A stretch of DNA of 59,260 nucleotides, taken from contig NZ_JANZKV010000055.1 of the NCBI RefSeq assembly GCF_025060895.1, forward strand, positions 1-59,260. The letters run 5' to 3'. The position numbers and the translations under genes are program-made. The notes under the pieces were generated by a model. That model made no database searches, was not told where the DNA came from, and saw nothing but the letters and a program-made list of their open reading frames with translations. Each line of letters starts with the position of its first letter. Position 1 is the first letter of the stretch. This DNA is from Stieleria sedimenti. Lineage in GTDB: Bacteria; Planctomycetota; Planctomycetia; Pirellulales; Pirellulaceae. Of the stretch, positions 57,457 to 59,260 are shown piece after piece.

Positions 57457-58029
57457 ATGTATTGGGTTTGGACGAATCGTCGTGAATCAGAAGACGAAGC
57501 CACGGTCAGCCGCCGCCCGGCGGTGATCTCCGAACGCCGTTTGAGGTTCGACGACGGTTCGGCGATCACCGAAGAAGTGCCGCTGATCGAAATTGATATC
57601 GACGCCGATTCCGGTAGCGTGCTGACCGAGAATCTGGTCGCCAACGCGACGACGGGATTGCTGTTCTCCGAGAAACTGCGCAAGGTCCTGCAGTCCGTCG
57701 GCGTCGATAATCTGCAATACTTTGACTGTGTGATCCACTTCGCAGCCGAAAATCGAGATGTCACCGATTATCGTCTCGCCAACATCGTCGGGCGAGTGGC
57801 GTGCGTTGACGAGTCGACGTCGGATTTCATGTACATGCCGTCGGATCCGACAGAGATCATGATGATCAACAAGCTCGGCATCGACGAATCCAAAATCGAA
57901 GATCTGCTGATGCTGCGACTGCATGAGTACGACCAGATCATTCTGGTCCATGAAAAAGTCAAGCAGGCAGTCACCGAGGCGGGCATTTCGGGCGTTCAGT
58001 TTTTTAAACCCGAAGACTACAGCCCCTAA
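57457..58029 (+). CDS. Candidate immunity protein, Imm11/DUF1629-like
   Basis: The start is the ATG at 57457 (MYWVWTNRRESEDE), with aggaa ahead; a TTG two codons upstream is possible. The 190-residue product resembles the Imm11 (DUF1629) type: ADSGSVLTENLVANATTGLLFSEKLRKVLQSVGVDNLQYFDCVI near 49-92, followed by YRLANIVGRVACVDESTSDF near 104-123 and HEKVKQAVTEAGISGVQFFKPEDY at the end. Imm11 proteins neutralise polymorphic toxins. It lies 51 bases after the putative nuclease gene and in the same direction, the classic effector/immunity order. Pairing is inferred from position. Confidence 0.75.
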   Translation: MYWVWTNRRESEDEATVSRRPAVISERRLRFDDGSAITEEVPLIEIDIDADSGSVLTENLVANATTGLLFSEKLRKVLQSVGVDNLQYFDCVIHFAAENRDVTDYRLANIVGRVACVDESTSDFMYMPSDPTEIMMINKLGIDESKIEDLLMLRLHEYDQIILVHEKVKQAVTEAGISGVQFFKPEDYSP

Positions 58030-58045
58030 CGTATGGAGCGTCCCG

Positions 58046-58549
58046 GTGTCATCGATCGAATCCAAAAGCGACAAGAGCAGCCACCCAGCGGCTGCCCCCG
58101 TTTCGGCCCCAGCCTCAGCGGCCGGGCTGACGGGAGTTCATTCCGGTAGAGTTGTCGCGATCGCACCCGACGGTGACATCCTGGTCCAAGTGGAAGGTGC
58201 CGGCGATCAATTGACCGCCTGCGATTTTCTGCAGGCTTCCTCAAGCGACTGCCCCGTTTTCGCGGTGGGGGATGAAGTGCTCGTCCACGTCGGCCCGCCC
58301 GGCGGTCGTGGCTGTGTGCTGGGGGCCAAGAAACGCTACAACCCGGCGTCGTCGGACCAGACCGTCGTCTCCGACACCGAGCTGCCGGAACATGTCGTCG
58401 TCCGAGCCGGGAAATCCCTTTCCCTACGCTGTGGCGAGACGACCATCAAGATCACGAAAGAAGGTAAGATTCTGATCAAGGGCGTCGACATCCTGGCGCG
58501 GGCCAAGCGGACGCATCGCATCAAGGGTGGGACGGTTGCCATCAACTGA
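58046..58549 (+). CDS. DUF6484-like beta-rich spike-associated protein
   Basis: I set the start at the GTG at 58046 (VSSIESKSDKSS), with a GGAG ahead and after the immunity stop; the longer ORF overlaps the immunity gene in another frame. The 167-residue product has an N-terminal Ser/Ala-rich linker, then GVHSGRVVAIAPDGDILVQVEGAGDQLTACDFLQASSSDCPVFAVGDEVLVHVGPPGGRGCVLG at about 35-95, and a short beta-helix-like end (SLSLRCGETTIKITKEGKILIKGVDILARAKRTHRIKGGTVAIN). This is the layout of DUF6484/DUF3540 proteins linked to T6SS spikes. It is comparable to the small protein after vgrG1. Confidence 0.65.
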   Translation: MSSIESKSDKSSHPAAAPVSAPASAAGLTGVHSGRVVAIAPDGDILVQVEGAGDQLTACDFLQASSSDCPVFAVGDEVLVHVGPPGGRGCVLGAKKRYNPASSDQTVVSDTELPEHVVVRAGKSLSLRCGETTIKITKEGKILIKGVDILARAKRTHRIKGGTVAIN

Positions 58550-58579
58550 ACATCTCTCGCCGGGGAAGGAGCAATAACG

Positions 58580-59101
58580 ATGGCGATAATCCTTGATATC
58601 CTGGTCGAACACCTCGAAGAAATCGAGTTCTTGTGGTCGCAGCGGACCGAAGCGATTCGCTCGCCCGAGTATTTCGGTTTCGAAATCCGGGAACTGGACG
58701 CTCGGATCGACGCCCACCTGCAAGGTTTGCTCGTCGGCGGAGAACATTGCGTCGAATTCGCGGTTCCCTTGTTGGCCGACGAAGACCGCTTCATGGCCTT
58801 CGCCGGGGCTTGGTGTCTGGCCCGGTTGGGGCTCCATCAGCCGTTGCTGGACCAGTTGGACGAATGCAACCTGGATGGTGTGACCGAGGCGCTGTGTCAC
58901 TGCCCGATCGATGCCATCGAAGGCAAACTGAACGAGCTCTACTCGACCGCTCCGCCGAGCGTTGCTTCTGCCATCGGACTGGTCCTCGCATCACACCGTC
59001 GATCGCCGCCAGTCAATCGGCTGAGCGAATTCTTTGAACATGACGATCCCCAGGTGCGATGCCGCGCGTGGGAGACCGTCAGCAGGTCCTGCCGCATTTA
59101 A
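58580..59101 (+). CDS. Short TIGR02270-like HEAT-type protein
   Basis: The 173-residue product starts MAIILDILVEHLEEIEFLWSQRTEAIRSPEYFGFEIRELDARIDAHLQGLLVGGE. That opening closely follows the pattern of TIGR02270 proteins, found in T6SS and related clusters with HEAT-like repeats of about 400 residues. Helical repeats continue (EFAVPLLADEDRFMAFAGAWCLARLGL). The protein ends after two repeats with VRCRAWETVSRSCRI and is much shorter than usual. A hairpin-repeat copy begins 77 bases after the stop. Whether it is a natural short form or a truncated gene cannot be told from the window. Confidence 0.7.
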   Translation: MAIILDILVEHLEEIEFLWSQRTEAIRSPEYFGFEIRELDARIDAHLQGLLVGGEHCVEFAVPLLADEDRFMAFAGAWCLARLGLHQPLLDQLDECNLDGVTEALCHCPIDAIEGKLNELYSTAPPSVASAIGLVLASHRRSPPVNRLSEFFEHDDPQVRCRAWETVSRSCRI

Positions 59102-59120
59102 CTCCACCGTCGTACCGATC

Positions 59121-59260
59121 ATGACATTGCCCGCCCGCCGACAAAGTCTTCGTTTGGATCACGCCGCCCCGCAATGGCAACGCTGTGAAGCATTTTTTAG
59201 CGGCAGGGCGCGAGCCCTCCGGTGTTTTGGCAGAGAGGAAGAACCGGAGGGCTCGCGCCC
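59121..59260 (+). CDS. Possible partial ORF running off the window end
   Basis: An ATG at 59121 opens MTLPARRQSLRLDHAAPQWQ and stays open to the window end. After about 19 codons it runs into the repeat copy starting at 59178, so only the first part could be native sequence. No domain can be named. This is a weak candidate; it may be a gene broken by the repeat or simply noise. Confidence 0.2.
   Translation, partial: MTLPARRQSLRLDHAAPQWQRCEAFFSGRARALRCFGREEEPEGSR
59178..59260. mobile_element. Hairpin repeat copy, truncated by the window end
   Basis: The left end caacgctgtgaagcatt is identical to the terminal arm at 29930, and the core agcggcagggcgcgagccct starts at 59199. The copy continues to the last base. 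Its right end and any flanking duplication lie outside the window. Confidence 0.85.

Overview
This window looks like chromosomal DNA from a planctomycete of the Pirellulaceae (Rhodopirellula-like) type. The evidence is a Planctomycete cytochrome/WD40/DUF1549/DUF1553 protein followed by a DUF1501 protein, a DUF1559 pseudopilin-like protein, an acidic repeat protein opening with the LESRKLLA signature, and a family of small hairpin-forming repeats (about 130 bp) in the spacers. No rRNA, tRNA or CRISPR array was recognised.

Layout. Positions 1-21000 hold ordinary, mostly unlinked genes: the cytochrome/DUF1501 pair (616-7284), a calcium-binding-repeat surface protein (8076-9581), TatC with a large inserted loop (minus, 9644-10936), type I phosphomannose isomerase (11215-12183), a DUF1559 protein (minus, 12309-13526), a cysteine-desulfurase-like protein that appears to lack its catalytic Cys (14230-15345), a double-length TolC-type lipoprotein (minus, 15562-18414) and an unrecognised two-TM coiled-coil protein (18926-20359). 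The spacers carry palindromes, tandem repeats and MITE-like elements.

Positions 21077-38554 are a type VI secretion system (T6SS) core operon on the minus strand. In transcription order it is tssK, tssL, a short tssM-like gene, a small unknown gene, a sigma-70 family factor, tssA, tssB, tssC, a second tssC-like gene, tagJ/impE, tssE, tssF, tssG and tssH/clpV. No TssJ lipoprotein gene was seen. The TssM-like protein is about half the usual length and has no Walker A motif.

Positions 38721-59101 run the other way. First comes a 1601-residue membrane-anchored protein with a catalytically dead caspase-like domain. Two parallel spike/cargo modules follow. Module A (43721-51214) is hcp1, vgrG1, a detached beta-helix protein, DUF2169, a PAAR-like candidate, DUF2169 and an FHA protein. 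Module B (51304-59101) is hcp2, vgrG2, DUF2169, a pseudo-ketosynthase, a DUF4150 PAAR-like protein, a likely AHH/HNH nuclease toxin, a likely Imm11-type immunity protein, a DUF6484-like protein and a short TIGR02270-like protein.

How it fits together. The minus-strand operon would make the sheath (TssB/TssC), baseplate (TssA/E/F/G/K), membrane anchor (TssL/M-like) and recycling ATPase (TssH). The plus-strand modules would make the Hcp tube, VgrG spike and tip/cargo proteins. Both hcp genes are preceded, at matching distance, by an identical 19-nt box and a small hairpin, which suggests shared control. The most novel candidates are the Walker-less half-length TssM together with the divergent 1601-aa pseudo-caspase protein, the operon-embedded sigma factor, the pseudo-ketosynthase in the loading module, and a 132-bp mobile repeat with a 9-bp target duplication between the two tssC genes.
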